64,000 nucleotides of DNA from Nonomuraea maritima. Its GTDB lineage: Bacteria > Actinomycetota > Actinomycetes > Streptosporangiales > Streptosporangiaceae. The stretch lies in assembly GCF_900100395.1 (NCBI RefSeq), contig NZ_FNFB01000029.1:29259-93258 (forward strand). Reading direction: 5' to 3'. The position numbers and the translations under genes were made by a program. Positions within the stretch are counted from its first letter, which is position 1. Each line of letters starts with the position of its first letter. Below are positions 8,499 to 17,494 of the stretch, piece after piece. The notes under the pieces are model-generated. The model searched no databases. It was not told the DNA's origin and saw nothing but the letters and a program-made list of their open reading frames with translations.

Positions 8499-9503
8499 AT
8501 GCGCATCGTCTCCTTCGACGACCTCACGCCGGGCGAGCTCGCCGCCTGGGACCGGCTCAGGGCCGCCAACCCTGCGTTGGACAGCCCGTACTTCCATCCT
8601 GGTTTCGCCGCCGCCGTCCACGCGAGCGGGCGCGGGATCGAGGTAGCGGTGCACGGCGACGGCGAGGTGCTGGCGTTGCTGCCGTTCCAGCGCGACGGTG
8701 CTGTCGCTAGGCCGGCGGGCTGGCCCGCCGCCGACTTCCAGGCGCCGATCCGGGCGCCGGGCACCGGCTTCCCCGCCGTGGAGTTCCTCCGGGCGGCGCG
8801 CGTGCGCGGTCTGACCTTCGACCACCTGCTGGAACAGCCGGACTTCGACCGGTGGGTCAGGCGCCGCCGTCCCTCGCCCTACCTGGAGGTGACCGGCGGC
8901 CTGGACGGCTACCTCGGACGCGCCTCGCGTACCGCCAAGGAGAACCTGTCGCAGGCCAGGCGGCGGGCCCGCAGGGCGGAGCGGGAGCTGGGCGAGGTGG
9001 TCCTCACCGCCGACGCGCTCGACCACGCGCTGCTCGACCAGGTGATCGAGCTCAAGCGGGCCCAGTACGCGGCCACCGGGGCCCGCGACTACTTCGCCGA
9101 CTCCCGGCGAGCCGACATGCTGCACAAGCTGCTGGCCGCGCGCGATCCGGAGTTCGCCGGGGTGCTGTCGGCCGTGCACGCCGGGCCGCACCTGCTCGCC
9201 GCTCATTTCGGGCTGCGCTCGGGCGGGGTGCTGCACTGGTGGTTCCCCGTCTACGACCCGGCGCACGCCCGCCGGTCGCCCGGCTGGATCCTGCTGCGCG
9301 AACTGATCGCGGCCGCGCCCCGGACCGGCGTGACGCGCATCGACCTCGGGCGCGGCGAGGACGAGTACAAACGCCGGGCGATGACCGGCCAGATCATGGT
9401 CTGCGAGGGCGAGGTCACCACCAGCCCGGTACGCCAGGCCAGGAACGCGCTTGTCTCGACCACCAGGACGATCGCCAGGACGATACTCGGGAGGGGACGT
9501 TGA
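8499..9503 (+). CDS. CelD/BcsL-type GNAT-fold acyltransferase (FemAB-like)
   Basis: The 334-residue protein matches the CelD/BcsL family: an N-terminal half with SPYFHPGFAAAV, a conserved central S-R-T-A-K-E-N-L-S motif (residues ~144-152), and a C-terminal GNAT half with HWWFPVYDP and RIDLGRGEDEYK. These proteins occur in cellulose and EPS loci and are thought to acylate sugars or transfer aminoacyl groups; their chemistry is largely unproven. It is third in its operon, 3 bp behind the glycosyltransferase, and its stop overlaps the next TTG start. Confidence 0.85.
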   Translation: MRIVSFDDLTPGELAAWDRLRAANPALDSPYFHPGFAAAVHASGRGIEVAVHGDGEVLALLPFQRDGAVARPAGWPAADFQAPIRAPGTGFPAVEFLRAARVRGLTFDHLLEQPDFDRWVRRRRPSPYLEVTGGLDGYLGRASRTAKENLSQARRRARRAERELGEVVLTADALDHALLDQVIELKRAQYAATGARDYFADSRRADMLHKLLAARDPEFAGVLSAVHAGPHLLAAHFGLRSGGVLHWWFPVYDPAHARRSPGWILLRELIAAAPRTGVTRIDLGRGEDEYKRRAMTGQIMVCEGEVTTSPVRQARNALVSTTRTIARTILGRGR

Positions 9504-10456
9504 CCAGGCAGGTACGCGCGGGAGACGGCGTGCGGTTGCGCTCCAAGGAGGAGATCCTCGCCTCCCTCGACGAGAACGGCAGGCTGGGCGGGTTGCCGTT
9601 CATGCCGGAGATGCTGGCCTACGCCGGCCGCGAGATGCGGGTGTACAAGCGGGCCGACAAGACCTGCGACACGATCCAGCAGACCGGCACCCGGCGGCGC
9701 ATGACGAACACCGTCCACCTCGTCGGCGCCCGCTGCGACGGCAGCGCGCACGGCGGTTGCCAGGCGGGGTGCCTGCTGTTCTTCCGCGAGGAGTGGCTGG
9801 AGGGCGGGCCGCCGCCGCCCGAGGGCGCGGGCGCCTCGCTGGAGACCCTGGACGCCGACACCGTGCAGGGCACGGCGGACGACGGCGAACCGCTCCACCG
9901 CTGCCAGGCCACCGAGCTGCTGAACGCCTCCGAGGGCGGGCTCGGGCCGTACGACTGGAGCCAGTACGTCCACGACGTGCGCACGCGCAACGAGCGGCTG
10001 GTGACGGTGCTGCGCGGCCTGGTCGTGCTGGCGTTCAACATCTTCCAGCGGCGGACGCTGCGGCTGCCGCGGTGGCTGCGCGTCGCGGGCGGCGAGGAGT
10101 GGCCGTTCCTGCGCGGCACCGCGAGCGGCCCGACGCCGCCCGCCGAGCCGCTCGGCCTGCGCCCCGGCGACCTGGTCGAGGTCAGGAGCAAGGAGGAGAT
10201 CGTCAGGACGCTGCGGCCGGACAACAAGAACCGCGGCATGGTCTTCGACGCCGAGATGCTGCTGTACTGCGGCAAGCGGGCCCGCGTGCTGCGCCGCGTC
10301 GACCGCATCATCGACGAGCCCACCGGCCGCATGATGAGGCTGAAGGACTGCCTCATCCTGGAGGACGTCACCTGCCAGGCCGTCTACCACCGGCACTGTC
10401 CCCGTTCGATCTACCCCTACTGGCGCGAGGCCTGGCTGCGGAAGATCGAGTCGTAG
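9500..10456 (+). CDS. Conserved protein of unknown function with duplicated C-x4-H-x2-C modules
   Basis: I recognise this as a recurrent unnamed protein of EPS loci, without known function. Its 318 residues contain two aligned repeats (8-100 and 223-313). Each opens with a G-D-x-V-x-V/L-R-S-K-E-E-I segment that looks like a small beta-barrel, then F-x-x-E-M-L-x-Y. Each ends in C-x4-H-x2-C (C79/H84/C87 and C292/H297/C300) followed by R-E-x-W-L. The first repeat has an extra C91 and C56. No membrane segment or signal peptide is present. A thiol/His metal site is plausible. TTG 9500 overlaps the CelD stop, and the 3' end overlaps the convergent glycosyltransferase by 40 bp. Confidence 0.8.
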   Translation: MTRQVRAGDGVRLRSKEEILASLDENGRLGGLPFMPEMLAYAGREMRVYKRADKTCDTIQQTGTRRRMTNTVHLVGARCDGSAHGGCQAGCLLFFREEWLEGGPPPPEGAGASLETLDADTVQGTADDGEPLHRCQATELLNASEGGLGPYDWSQYVHDVRTRNERLVTVLRGLVVLAFNIFQRRTLRLPRWLRVAGGEEWPFLRGTASGPTPPAEPLGLRPGDLVEVRSKEEIVRTLRPDNKNRGMVFDAEMLLYCGKRARVLRRVDRIIDEPTGRMMRLKDCLILEDVTCQAVYHRHCPRSIYPYWREAWLRKIES

Positions 10457-11631
10457 ACCGCCACGTACGCCTCGGCCTGCGGGCGCCAGTCCAGCACGGT
10501 CTCGGCGCGGCGCCGGCCCGCCGCGCCGAGGGCCGCCCGCCGCGCGGGGTCGTCCAGCAGCTGGATCAGCTCCTTGACGAAGCCGTCCAGGTCGTCGGGG
10601 TCGGCGTAGACGGCGCACTCCCCGGCGGTCACGGCGGTCTCGGTGAGCCGGTAGGCCACCACCGGCAGGCCGAACGCCATGTACTCCATGGTCTTGTTCA
10701 TCGTGGAGACGTCGTTGAGCGGGCTGAAGGGGTCGGGCGAGAGACCGGCGGTGGCGCTGGAGAAGTAGCGCGCGATCTCCGTCGGCCCGACCCGGCCGGT
10801 GAACTCGACGTGCTCCTCCAGGTCCAGCTCCGCCGCCAGGCGCTTGAGGTCCTCGAGGCAGTCGCCGAAGCCGAGCAGGGCGAAGCCCACGTCGTCGCGG
10901 CCGTGGCGGTGGACCACCTGCTCGGCGACGCGCAGCACCACGTCCACGCCGTCCTGCGGGCCCATGATGCCGAGCCAGACCAGCAGATGCTCGCGCCCGC
11001 GGCGCAGCTCGGGGACCTGCGGCCCGGGCCGCATCACGGTGGTGTCCGGCCCTGACCGCACCACGGTGGTCAGCTCGCGCGGCACGCCGCCGCGCTCGAC
11101 CGCGATGTTCTGGTAGGAGGCGTTGGTCGCGATCACCTGGTGGGCCGCCCTGAACGTACGGCGTTCCAGCCACAGCAGCGCCCTGAGCTGTAATCGCCCG
11201 GCCACGGTGGCCGGCTCGCCGAAGCGGGAGCGGAACACCTCGGGGTTGAGGTCGTGGTGGTCGAAGACGAAACGCACGCCGAACGGCCGCCACAGCCGGG
11301 CCAGCGCCCAGTAGGTGTCGGGCGGGTTGCACGCCTGCAGCGCCTGGAACCTGCGGCGGCGCCGCACCTTGAGCGACAGCAGCGCCGTACGGACCCAGCA
11401 GTAGGCGAACTCCCAGGCGTAGCCGGCCAGTCCCTTGGCCTGCCGTGGCGGCGCGTACTTGTACAGGTGCACGCCCTCCAGTTCCTCGTAGGCCGGGTCT
11501 CCGGGGCCTTTCGGGCAGATGACCGAGACCTCATAGCCGGCGTCCTTGAGCGCCCGGCACTCCAGCCACACCCGCCGGTCGAGCGGGACCGGCAGGTTCT
11601 GGACGACGATGAGGACGTGCTCGCCCGCCAT
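10417..11631 (-). CDS. Family 4 glycosyltransferase
   Basis: The 404-residue GT-B enzyme starts HVLIVVQNLPVPLDRRVW and has the N-terminal acceptor domain with FDHHDLNPEVF. The C-terminal donor-binding domain carries FALLGFGDCLEDL and the PFSPLNDVSTMNKTMEYMAFGLPVV stretch corresponding to the E-x7-E region. It resembles WcaI/RfaB-type transferases of capsule loci. Its ATG overlaps the stop of the upstream oxygenase gene (TAATG), so it is the last gene of the 14415-10417 operon. Its donor sugar cannot be read from sequence. Confidence 0.9.
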   Translation of the reverse strand: MAGEHVLIVVQNLPVPLDRRVWLECRALKDAGYEVSVICPKGPGDPAYEELEGVHLYKYAPPRQAKGLAGYAWEFAYCWVRTALLSLKVRRRRRFQALQACNPPDTYWALARLWRPFGVRFVFDHHDLNPEVFRSRFGEPATVAGRLQLRALLWLERRTFRAAHQVIATNASYQNIAVERGGVPRELTTVVRSGPDTTVMRPGPQVPELRRGREHLLVWLGIMGPQDGVDVVLRVAEQVVHRHGRDDVGFALLGFGDCLEDLKRLAAELDLEEHVEFTGRVGPTEIARYFSSATAGLSPDPFSPLNDVSTMNKTMEYMAFGLPVVAYRLTETAVTAGECAVYADPDDLDGFVKELIQLLDDPARRAALGAAGRRRAETVLDWRPQAEAYVAVYDSIFRSQASRQ

Positions 11632-12455
11632 TACTTGCCGCGCCGGGAGACCAGGTCGGCCAGCGCGGGCGGCACCCAGCGTTTGAGCGTCTGCCGGAAG
11701 GTGCCCTGGAAGTCCTCGCCCGGCCGCTGGCGGAACAGCGTGCTGTGCTCGCCGGTGAACTCCTCCTCCGGGCGGCCGTTGGTGTAGTAGTACAGCGCCA
11801 TCGAGCGGCGGGCGCGGTCGGGCGGGCAGGTGATGGGGTCGGGCAGGCCGTGGTTGGCGTCGTCGGTGGTCGCGAAGATCAGGAAGCGGTTGAAGACCGG
11901 GGGCACGCGCTTGACGCACGTGACCATGTCGCGGTCCCACAGCTCCAGGTCGCCGCCCCACTCGGGCGACCAGTTCTTGTTCAGGTACAGGATGCCGTTG
12001 AGCCGCCGGTCCAGGTTGAGGCGCCTGGTCTTGTTGAAGTCGGCGTGCACCTTCAGGTAGCCGCCGGAGCGGCTCTGGTGCAGGCCGCCGCCGTCGAAGT
12101 GCGGGTCGGGGATGAGCCCGGCGATGCCGGTCAGCGATTCCAGGAAGTCCACGAACACCTGGCTGTTGAACTCGTGCAGCAGGTTCCGCGTCGCCGGCCC
12201 CATCAGTTCGGTGTCCGACAGTGCCAGCTTGATCTCCCTGGCGCTGTCGAACTCCTGCCAGGTGGCGCCGCTCGGCTCGGGGAACTCCTCCAGCACCGGC
12301 TCCAGGGCCGCGGGCGGCAGGAAGTCGTCGATGACGACGTGGGGGAACGGCTCGGCCTTGGCGAATTCCTCGCGTAACCGGTCGGCGTGCGCCATGAGTT
12401 CGGCGCGCTGAAAGGCGAATGTCACATCATGCATAGGAACCCTCTCGTCCGCCAT
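11631..12455 (-). CDS. Fe(II)/2-oxoglutarate-dependent oxygenase (prolyl 4-hydroxylase-like)
   Basis: The 274-residue protein shows the 2OG-Fe(II) facial triad: H-x-D in LKVHADF and a distal His in DDANHGLPDP, with Arg of RARRSMALYYY positioned to bind 2-oxoglutarate. Related proteins in EPS loci are assumed to hydroxylate a sugar or other substituent; the substrate is unknown. ATG 12455 is chosen because GGAGAAGGAAGG precedes it. A TTG at 12503 would overlap the glycosyltransferase stop (TTGA) and add 16 residues. Confidence 0.85.
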   Translation of the reverse strand: MADERVPMHDVTFAFQRAELMAHADRLREEFAKAEPFPHVVIDDFLPPAALEPVLEEFPEPSGATWQEFDSAREIKLALSDTELMGPATRNLLHEFNSQVFVDFLESLTGIAGLIPDPHFDGGGLHQSRSGGYLKVHADFNKTRRLNLDRRLNGILYLNKNWSPEWGGDLELWDRDMVTCVKRVPPVFNRFLIFATTDDANHGLPDPITCPPDRARRSMALYYYTNGRPEEEFTGEHSTLFRQRPGEDFQGTFRQTLKRWVPPALADLVSRRGK

Positions 12456-12499
12456 CAAGACCTTCCTTCTCCCGCTATTCCGTGGAAAATCCTTCTTCG

Positions 12500-13342
12500 T
12501 CAATCACGACTGGACCGATCCGAACCCCAGCCGTCGTCCCCTCCCGACCTGCCTGACTGCCCCGGACTCCCCCACCGGCCCGTCGGCCACCCCGGCAAGC
12601 GCTCCGCGACGAGCACCGCCACGAAGCACACGGCGTCCGGCACCGTCACCTCCCGCCGCCGTACCAGCGTCACCAGGTCAGCGCCGCCCAACCTCGTCTC
12701 GGTACGGCCCAGCCGGTCGAGCTGCCGGTTGCCCCGCCGTACCCGGGCCCTGCGGCGGACCACGGCGGCGACCCGCCGGGCCGGGCGCACCAGCGACCGG
12801 CCGGCGGTCGCGCGCTCGGCAGGGGCGAAGGAACGGTGCACCCACCCGTCGTCGGACAGCACGTCAGGCATCGGCCACACGCGGGCGTGACCGGCCTCGC
12901 TCAGCACGTACGCACCCGCGCCCGCCAGCCCGCGACGGCCCGCCATGAGCCGCTCGTGGACGCGGTGGAACCCGGCCGCCACCCGTGACACGCCGGTCAG
13001 GTCCAGCTCCGGCTCCGGCGCGCAGGCCGGCGCTCCCGTCGCGGCCAGGCAGGCCAGCATCGCCGGCACCGACCCCGGCCCGAGGACCACGTCGGCGTCC
13101 AGGTAGAGCCGGGGGAACGCGCAGCAGGCCGTGTCCCCGGCCCGCAGGGCGGCCGCCTTGCCCGGCTCCGGGAGCTCGATCACCTTCACGCCGCGCTCGC
13201 GCGCCACCCCGGCGGTGCGGTCAGAGCATCCGTTGGCGACCACCACCACCTCCAGCTCACCTTGCGGCAGCAGCGCGTCCAGGCAGCGGCCGAGCTGGCG
13301 CTCCTCGTCGTGCGCGGCGATCACCACGCTCATGTCCGTCAC
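12500..13342 (-). CDS. Family 2 glycosyltransferase
   Basis: This 280-residue GT-A protein starts MTDMSVVIAAHDEERQLG, then has VVVANGCSDRTA and LYLDADVVLGPGS (DxD in the LDAD position), followed by a variable acceptor half (PMPDVLSDDGWVH). The GTG at 13342 overlaps the methyltransferase stop as GTGA; an internal ATG at 13333 is the alternative. The C-terminus ends in a disordered Gly/Arg/Ser tail. It resembles transferases that act in the cytoplasm at the membrane surface, without a visible membrane helix. Confidence 0.83.
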   Translation of the reverse strand: MTDMSVVIAAHDEERQLGRCLDALLPQGELEVVVVANGCSDRTAGVARERGVKVIELPEPGKAAALRAGDTACCAFPRLYLDADVVLGPGSVPAMLACLAATGAPACAPEPELDLTGVSRVAAGFHRVHERLMAGRRGLAGAGAYVLSEAGHARVWPMPDVLSDDGWVHRSFAPAERATAGRSLVRPARRVAAVVRRRARVRRGNRQLDRLGRTETRLGGADLVTLVRRREVTVPDAVCFVAVLVAERLPGWPTGRWGSPGQSGRSGGDDGWGSDRSSRD

Positions 13343-14415
13343 GGAGCCACGATCCAGCCGGCCACGCCCGGATGGCTCGCGCGGACCTCCGGAAGCAGGT
13401 CGGGCAGGAACAGCAGCACCTGCCCCGCCCCGGCGAGGCGCTCCGGGCCGACGATCGGGATGTCCGTCCCCGGCATACGGCGGCCCTGCTTGGCCGCAGA
13501 GGCGTCGACCACGGCGGGCAGCAGGCCGGCGTCGACGCCCGCGCGGCACAGCAGCGCGACGGCGCGGGAGGCGGCGCCGTACCCGATGATCGCGCCACTG
13601 CGCTCGGCGAGCAGGGCGCGCAGCTTCTCGGCGCCGCGCGTGGCGTCCTCGCCGAGGCGCTCCAGCGTCGCCGGGTCGGTGACGCCCGCCGCCAGCTCCT
13701 CCTCGATCAGGGAGGTGACCGACTCGTCCGGCTCGCCGCCGCGGGTGGCGGCCAGCAGCACGGTCCCGCCGTACAGGTCGAAGCGGAAGGCGCTGCGCGC
13801 CACCAGCCCGGCCTGCCGCAGCATGGCTGTCAGCACGGGGGTGGAGTAGTAGGCATGGTGGCCGTGCCGCAGAGCGTTCCACTGACCGTCGCGCAGGATC
13901 GCGGCGAGGGTGTGGAACTGCAGGAGCAGCACGCCGCCCGCGGCCAGCCGCTCGGCGCGCGCGGCCAGGCCGGCGGCCTGGTCGGGCTCGTGCATCAGCC
14001 CGAAACAGTCGATGACCACATCGGCCCTGCCGTCCCCCGGGCCGTCCCCCGGGCCGTCCGTCCGGTGGTTCACGGGGGTGAGCTCCACCAGGTCCAGCCA
14101 GGAGCCGCCGTGCGGGCTGCCGAACTCGGCGACCGTGCGCGCGCCGTCCAGCCAGCCGGCCAGCCGTACCCGGGCGACCGCGTCGCGAGCCTGCTGGACC
14201 AGGGCTGCCGGTTCGGCGCCGCGCGGCTCCTCCGCGCCCGCCGGGTCCTCGGCCAGCTGGGCCAGCCCACAGGCGGCGCACGCCCACATGCGCAGCGGGT
14301 GCACCGGGTCAGGTCCGGGGTGGGCGGCCGGTGGGAACAGGTCGCAGGCGGGCTGCGGCCCGAGGTCGAGGACGACGCGCCCGGAGGACGAACGGCAGAA
14401 CCGGCATTGGATCAC
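13339..14415 (-). CDS. Zinc-finger C-methyltransferase-like protein (TylCIII/NovU family)
   Basis: The 358-residue protein has the zinc-binding N-terminal domain (C4, C7, C46, C49), a central methyltransferase-like domain and the C-terminal domain with IIGYGAASRAVALL, as in sugar C-methyltransferases for branched deoxysugars. The SAM motif I is weak (VAEFGSPHGGS) and the central domain short compared with the paralogue at 23260-24468, so catalytic activity is less certain. It heads the minus operon that ends at 10417 and stands 26 bp from a divergent epimerase gene. Confidence 0.8.
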   Translation of the reverse strand: MIQCRFCRSSSGRVVLDLGPQPACDLFPPAAHPGPDPVHPLRMWACAACGLAQLAEDPAGAEEPRGAEPAALVQQARDAVARVRLAGWLDGARTVAEFGSPHGGSWLDLVELTPVNHRTDGPGDGPGDGRADVVIDCFGLMHEPDQAAGLAARAERLAAGGVLLLQFHTLAAILRDGQWNALRHGHHAYYSTPVLTAMLRQAGLVARSAFRFDLYGGTVLLAATRGGEPDESVTSLIEEELAAGVTDPATLERLGEDATRGAEKLRALLAERSGAIIGYGAASRAVALLCRAGVDAGLLPAVVDASAAKQGRRMPGTDIPIVGPERLAGAGQVLLFLPDLLPEVRASHPGVAGWIVAP

Positions 14416-14441
14416 GGCGTCTCCTTGGGCATCATGCGCTC

Positions 14442-14990
14442 ATGGAGATCAGACGTGGCGAACTGGACGGCGTGCTGCTGTTCGTGCCCACCCCCCACCG
14501 TGACGAGCGCGGCTTCTTCACCCGCACCTTCGACGCGTCCGTGGCCGCCGCCGCGGGCCTCGACCCCCACTCCTTCGTCCAGGACAGCCAGTCGCGGTCC
14601 ACGCTCGGGACCGTCCGCGGGCTGCACGGCCGTGGCGGGCTGGGCGAGGGCAAGCTGGTACGGTGCGCGCGCGGCGCGGTGCACGACGTGATCGTGGACG
14701 CCCGCCCTGGTTCGCCGACGTTCGGCCGCTCGGCCGCGTACCTGCTGGACGACGTCAGCTTCGCCTGTCTTTACGTTCCGCCGGGTTTTCTGCACGGTTT
14801 CCAGGTGCTGACCGACGAGGCTGACACGTGTTATCGGATCAACCGCGAACACGATCCCGCCGAGGATCTGTCGGTCAGGTTCGACGACCCCGGACTGGCC
14901 ATTGCCTGGCCGCTTCCCGTCACCACGCTCAGCGCTCGCGACATCCGCGCCGGAAGCTGGAACGAGCTGCGGGAGCAGCTGGAGGTCTGA
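14442..14990 (+). CDS. dTDP-4-keto-sugar 3,5-epimerase family protein (RmlC-like)
   Basis: The 182-residue cupin shows the RmlC pattern: RDERGFFTRTF, TVRGLHGRGG with the catalytic-region His, GAVHDVIVDARPGSPTFG, and VPPGFLHGFQVL followed by a conserved Tyr in DTCYRI. It differs from a classical RmlC (RGLH followed by G-R instead of aromatic-Q), so it may be a 3- or 5-epimerase or isomerase for a different keto sugar made with the neighbouring C-methyltransferase. A second, canonical RmlC lies at 25423-26001. It is a single plus-strand gene, with 201 bp of less GC-rich DNA after it. Confidence 0.82.
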   Translation: MEIRRGELDGVLLFVPTPHRDERGFFTRTFDASVAAAAGLDPHSFVQDSQSRSTLGTVRGLHGRGGLGEGKLVRCARGAVHDVIVDARPGSPTFGRSAAYLLDDVSFACLYVPPGFLHGFQVLTDEADTCYRINREHDPAEDLSVRFDDPGLAIAWPLPVTTLSARDIRAGSWNELREQLEV

Positions 14991-15191
14991 CAATTGCCCC
15001 CCTCATGACGCACTGATCCGCACCAATATCGGGCACGTTCCAGTGCTCGTTACAGAAATGACCTGTCCGCTTTCGGACATCCCAGTCGCCGAAATTCGGG
15101 GCAGGCTGGTGATGCTTTCCGGTCTTGTTTCTTGATCGGTACTGGGCGAGAATTGCCGGGCGCCGGGGCATGTTGGTGAGGGGTTAATGTC

Positions 15192-16115
15192 GTGGATTTC
15201 TGGAAGACCCTGCAAGTCATGGTGCGGCGGTGGTACATCACCGTGCCCATGTTCCTGGCCTCCTTAGGCGTCACGGTGACGATCTTCGCGACGTACCCGA
15301 CGTACTACGACTCCGAAGGCCTGGTGATCCTGACCGTTCCGACGGGCGGTTCCCAGGTGGCCACCGACCCGGCCGACAACGCGTACGCCAACCCACTGCT
15401 CGCGTTCGACGAGGGCCTGAAGATCACGTCGACGTTCCTGATCCAGACGTTGAACACGCCCGAGGTGGCCGAGACCCTCGTCGACCCCGACTCCGACGAC
15501 AGCATGTCGGTCTCCAACGGTGAGATGGAGGGCCCCTTCATCGCCGTCAAGGCGACCAGCCCCTCGCCGCAGCGCGCCAGGCAGATGGTCGAGAGGGCCA
15601 TCCGCCGCGCCCGGATCGACCTGCTGCGGCACCAGCGGGCGCTCGCCCCCTCGATCCCCGCCACGTACATCGTGATGACCCCGATCATCGAGCCCACGAC
15701 GCCGATCGGGCAGAGCAACCTCAAGCTGCGCGCGGCCGGCGCCGCGCTGGGCGTCGGGCTGGCCGCCTGTCTGCTGGCCGTCTACGGCACCGAGAGCTAC
15801 CTCAACCACCGGCGCCGCCGCCAGGCGGCGAAGTCCCTGGCCACGACCCGCCAGGAACCGCCGCCCGCGCGGGAAGAGCCGCCCGCTCAGGAAGAGCCGA
15901 CCGCGCGGGAAGTACCGACCGCGGCCGGGCCGGGACCCGCCGAGCAGCCCCCGCGCGAGCCCGGCGAGCAGCGGGACGACGAGCCGCGGGAGAAGCCGAA
16001 GACACAGGAGAAGATCACACACTTCAACGGCACCTTTCCCGTCGTGCCGACGAGGGAGCTGCCCGGCTCGGCCGACGACGACACCCTGACGAACATCCCC
16101 CGCGTGACCGACTGA
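15192..16115 (+). CDS. Wzz/chain-length determinant-like polysaccharide co-polymerase
   Basis: The 307-residue inner-membrane protein has a first helix at residues ~15-35 (WYITVPMFLASLGVTVTIFA), an extracytoplasmic Wzz-like domain, and a second helix at ~180-198 (AAGAALGVGLAACLLAVYG). The C-terminal cytoplasmic tail is Pro/Glu-rich with repeated AREEP-type units (residues ~220-240). It lacks an attached tyrosine kinase. It would set EPS chain length with the Wzy polymerase that follows 4 bp later. The GTG start lacks an obvious strong ribosome site, and the 201 bp upstream probably hold the operon promoter. Confidence 0.82.
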   Translation: MDFWKTLQVMVRRWYITVPMFLASLGVTVTIFATYPTYYDSEGLVILTVPTGGSQVATDPADNAYANPLLAFDEGLKITSTFLIQTLNTPEVAETLVDPDSDDSMSVSNGEMEGPFIAVKATSPSPQRARQMVERAIRRARIDLLRHQRALAPSIPATYIVMTPIIEPTTPIGQSNLKLRAAGAALGVGLAACLLAVYGTESYLNHRRRRQAAKSLATTRQEPPPAREEPPAQEEPTAREVPTAAGPGPAEQPPREPGEQRDDEPREKPKTQEKITHFNGTFPVVPTRELPGSADDDTLTNIPRVTD

Positions 16116-16119
16116 AGCC

Positions 16120-17472
16120 GTGGCTACGACGGTTCTCCCACCGGCCCCGCCGGACGCCGAGCGCCGCGTCAAGGACGCGACGGTGCTGCTGTGCGTGTAC
16201 GCGCTGATGCTGTGCGTGCTGCCGGCCAAGCTCGTGCTGCGCGGCATCCCGCTCGACCTCGCGCCGACGATGCTCTTCGGCCTCGGCATCGGCGTCATCT
16301 GGTTCTGTGCCCAGCAGGTCGACACGCTCGGCGCCGCCAAGGGGCGCAACATCGTCCGCACCGCCCTGTTCTGTTACGCCGTCACGCAGCTGCTGACCTA
16401 CGGCGCGGCCACCTACTCCGGCCTGCCGGCCGACGAGCTGAAGGCCACCGACCGCACGCTCATCACGCTCGTCTCGGTCATCGCCGTGGGCCTTGCGGCG
16501 GTGGACGGGCTGCGCACCCGCCAGGGTGTGGAGCGGGTGCTCAGGTACATGGTGGTGGGCGCGGCGTTCATGTCGTTCGTCGGCATCCTGCAGTCGCGCC
16601 TCGGCTACGACCTCACCGACCTGCTGACCCTGCCGGGGCTGCGCTCGGTCTCCACCGAGGAGACCATCCTGGAGCGATCCATGTTCCGCCGGCCGTCCGG
16701 AACGGCGGGCCACCCCATCGAGTACGGCGTGATGTGCGCCTTCACCGTGCCGCTCGCCCTCTACTTCGCCTTCCGCGCCAACCGCCGCAAGGAGCCCAGG
16801 CAGTGGGTGTGGTGGCTCTGCTTCGTCGTGATCAGCGGCGGCATCATGTTCTCACTGTCGCGCTCGGCCATCCTGGGCGCGGCGGTGGCCGGGCTGGTGC
16901 TGTTCTACTCGTGGTCGTGGCGCGTGCGGGTGAGGATGGCCGTCGCCGCGGGCGTGTTCCTGGTCGTCATGCGCATCCTGGTGCCCGGTCTGGTCGGCAC
17001 CCTGATCGCGCTGTTCTCCAACTTCGGTCAGGACAACAGCATCAAGGGCCGCCTGGTCGACTACGCGCCGACCTCGCTGCGTATCGAGCGCTATCCCTGG
17101 CTGGGCCACGGCGTGGGCACCAACCTGCCGCTGAAGTACGGCTGGCTGGACAACCAGTACCTGATGACCTTGCTGGACAACGGGATCGTCGGGCTGGTCG
17201 CGCTGGTGGCGGTCTTCCTGTCGGGCGTCTACGCGGCCCTGCGGGTGCGTTCGCTCACCGACGACCCTGAACTGCGCGACCTCGCGATGACGCTGGTCGC
17301 CTGCCTGGCGGTGCCGACGGTCGCGGCGATCACCTTCGACATGCTCGCGTACGCGATGATCACCGGTCTGGTCTTCCTCACGGTGGGCGCGTGCGGCGCC
17401 CTGCTCCGGCACCAGCGCGATCCGGCTGTCCCCGCGCGTGACGAGGGATCGTCAGTGAGAATCGAAACCTGA
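16120..17472 (+). CDS. O-antigen ligase/polymerase-like (Wzy) membrane protein
   Basis: This 450-residue protein has about eleven hydrophobic segments and a large extracytoplasmic loop near residues 300-345 (LRIERYPWLGHGVGTN). That pattern and the conserved WLGHG-x-GTN motif match the Wzy_C/O-antigen ligase superfamily. It would polymerise lipid-linked repeat units on the outer face of the membrane. It starts with GTG 4 bp after the Wzz-like gene, which is good evidence for a shared job. Confidence 0.87.
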   Translation: MATTVLPPAPPDAERRVKDATVLLCVYALMLCVLPAKLVLRGIPLDLAPTMLFGLGIGVIWFCAQQVDTLGAAKGRNIVRTALFCYAVTQLLTYGAATYSGLPADELKATDRTLITLVSVIAVGLAAVDGLRTRQGVERVLRYMVVGAAFMSFVGILQSRLGYDLTDLLTLPGLRSVSTEETILERSMFRRPSGTAGHPIEYGVMCAFTVPLALYFAFRANRRKEPRQWVWWLCFVVISGGIMFSLSRSAILGAAVAGLVLFYSWSWRVRVRMAVAAGVFLVVMRILVPGLVGTLIALFSNFGQDNSIKGRLVDYAPTSLRIERYPWLGHGVGTNLPLKYGWLDNQYLMTLLDNGIVGLVALVAVFLSGVYAALRVRSLTDDPELRDLAMTLVACLAVPTVAAITFDMLAYAMITGLVFLTVGACGALLRHQRDPAVPARDEGSSVRIET

Positions 17473-17494
17473 CCCCTCAAGGGACGGATCACTC

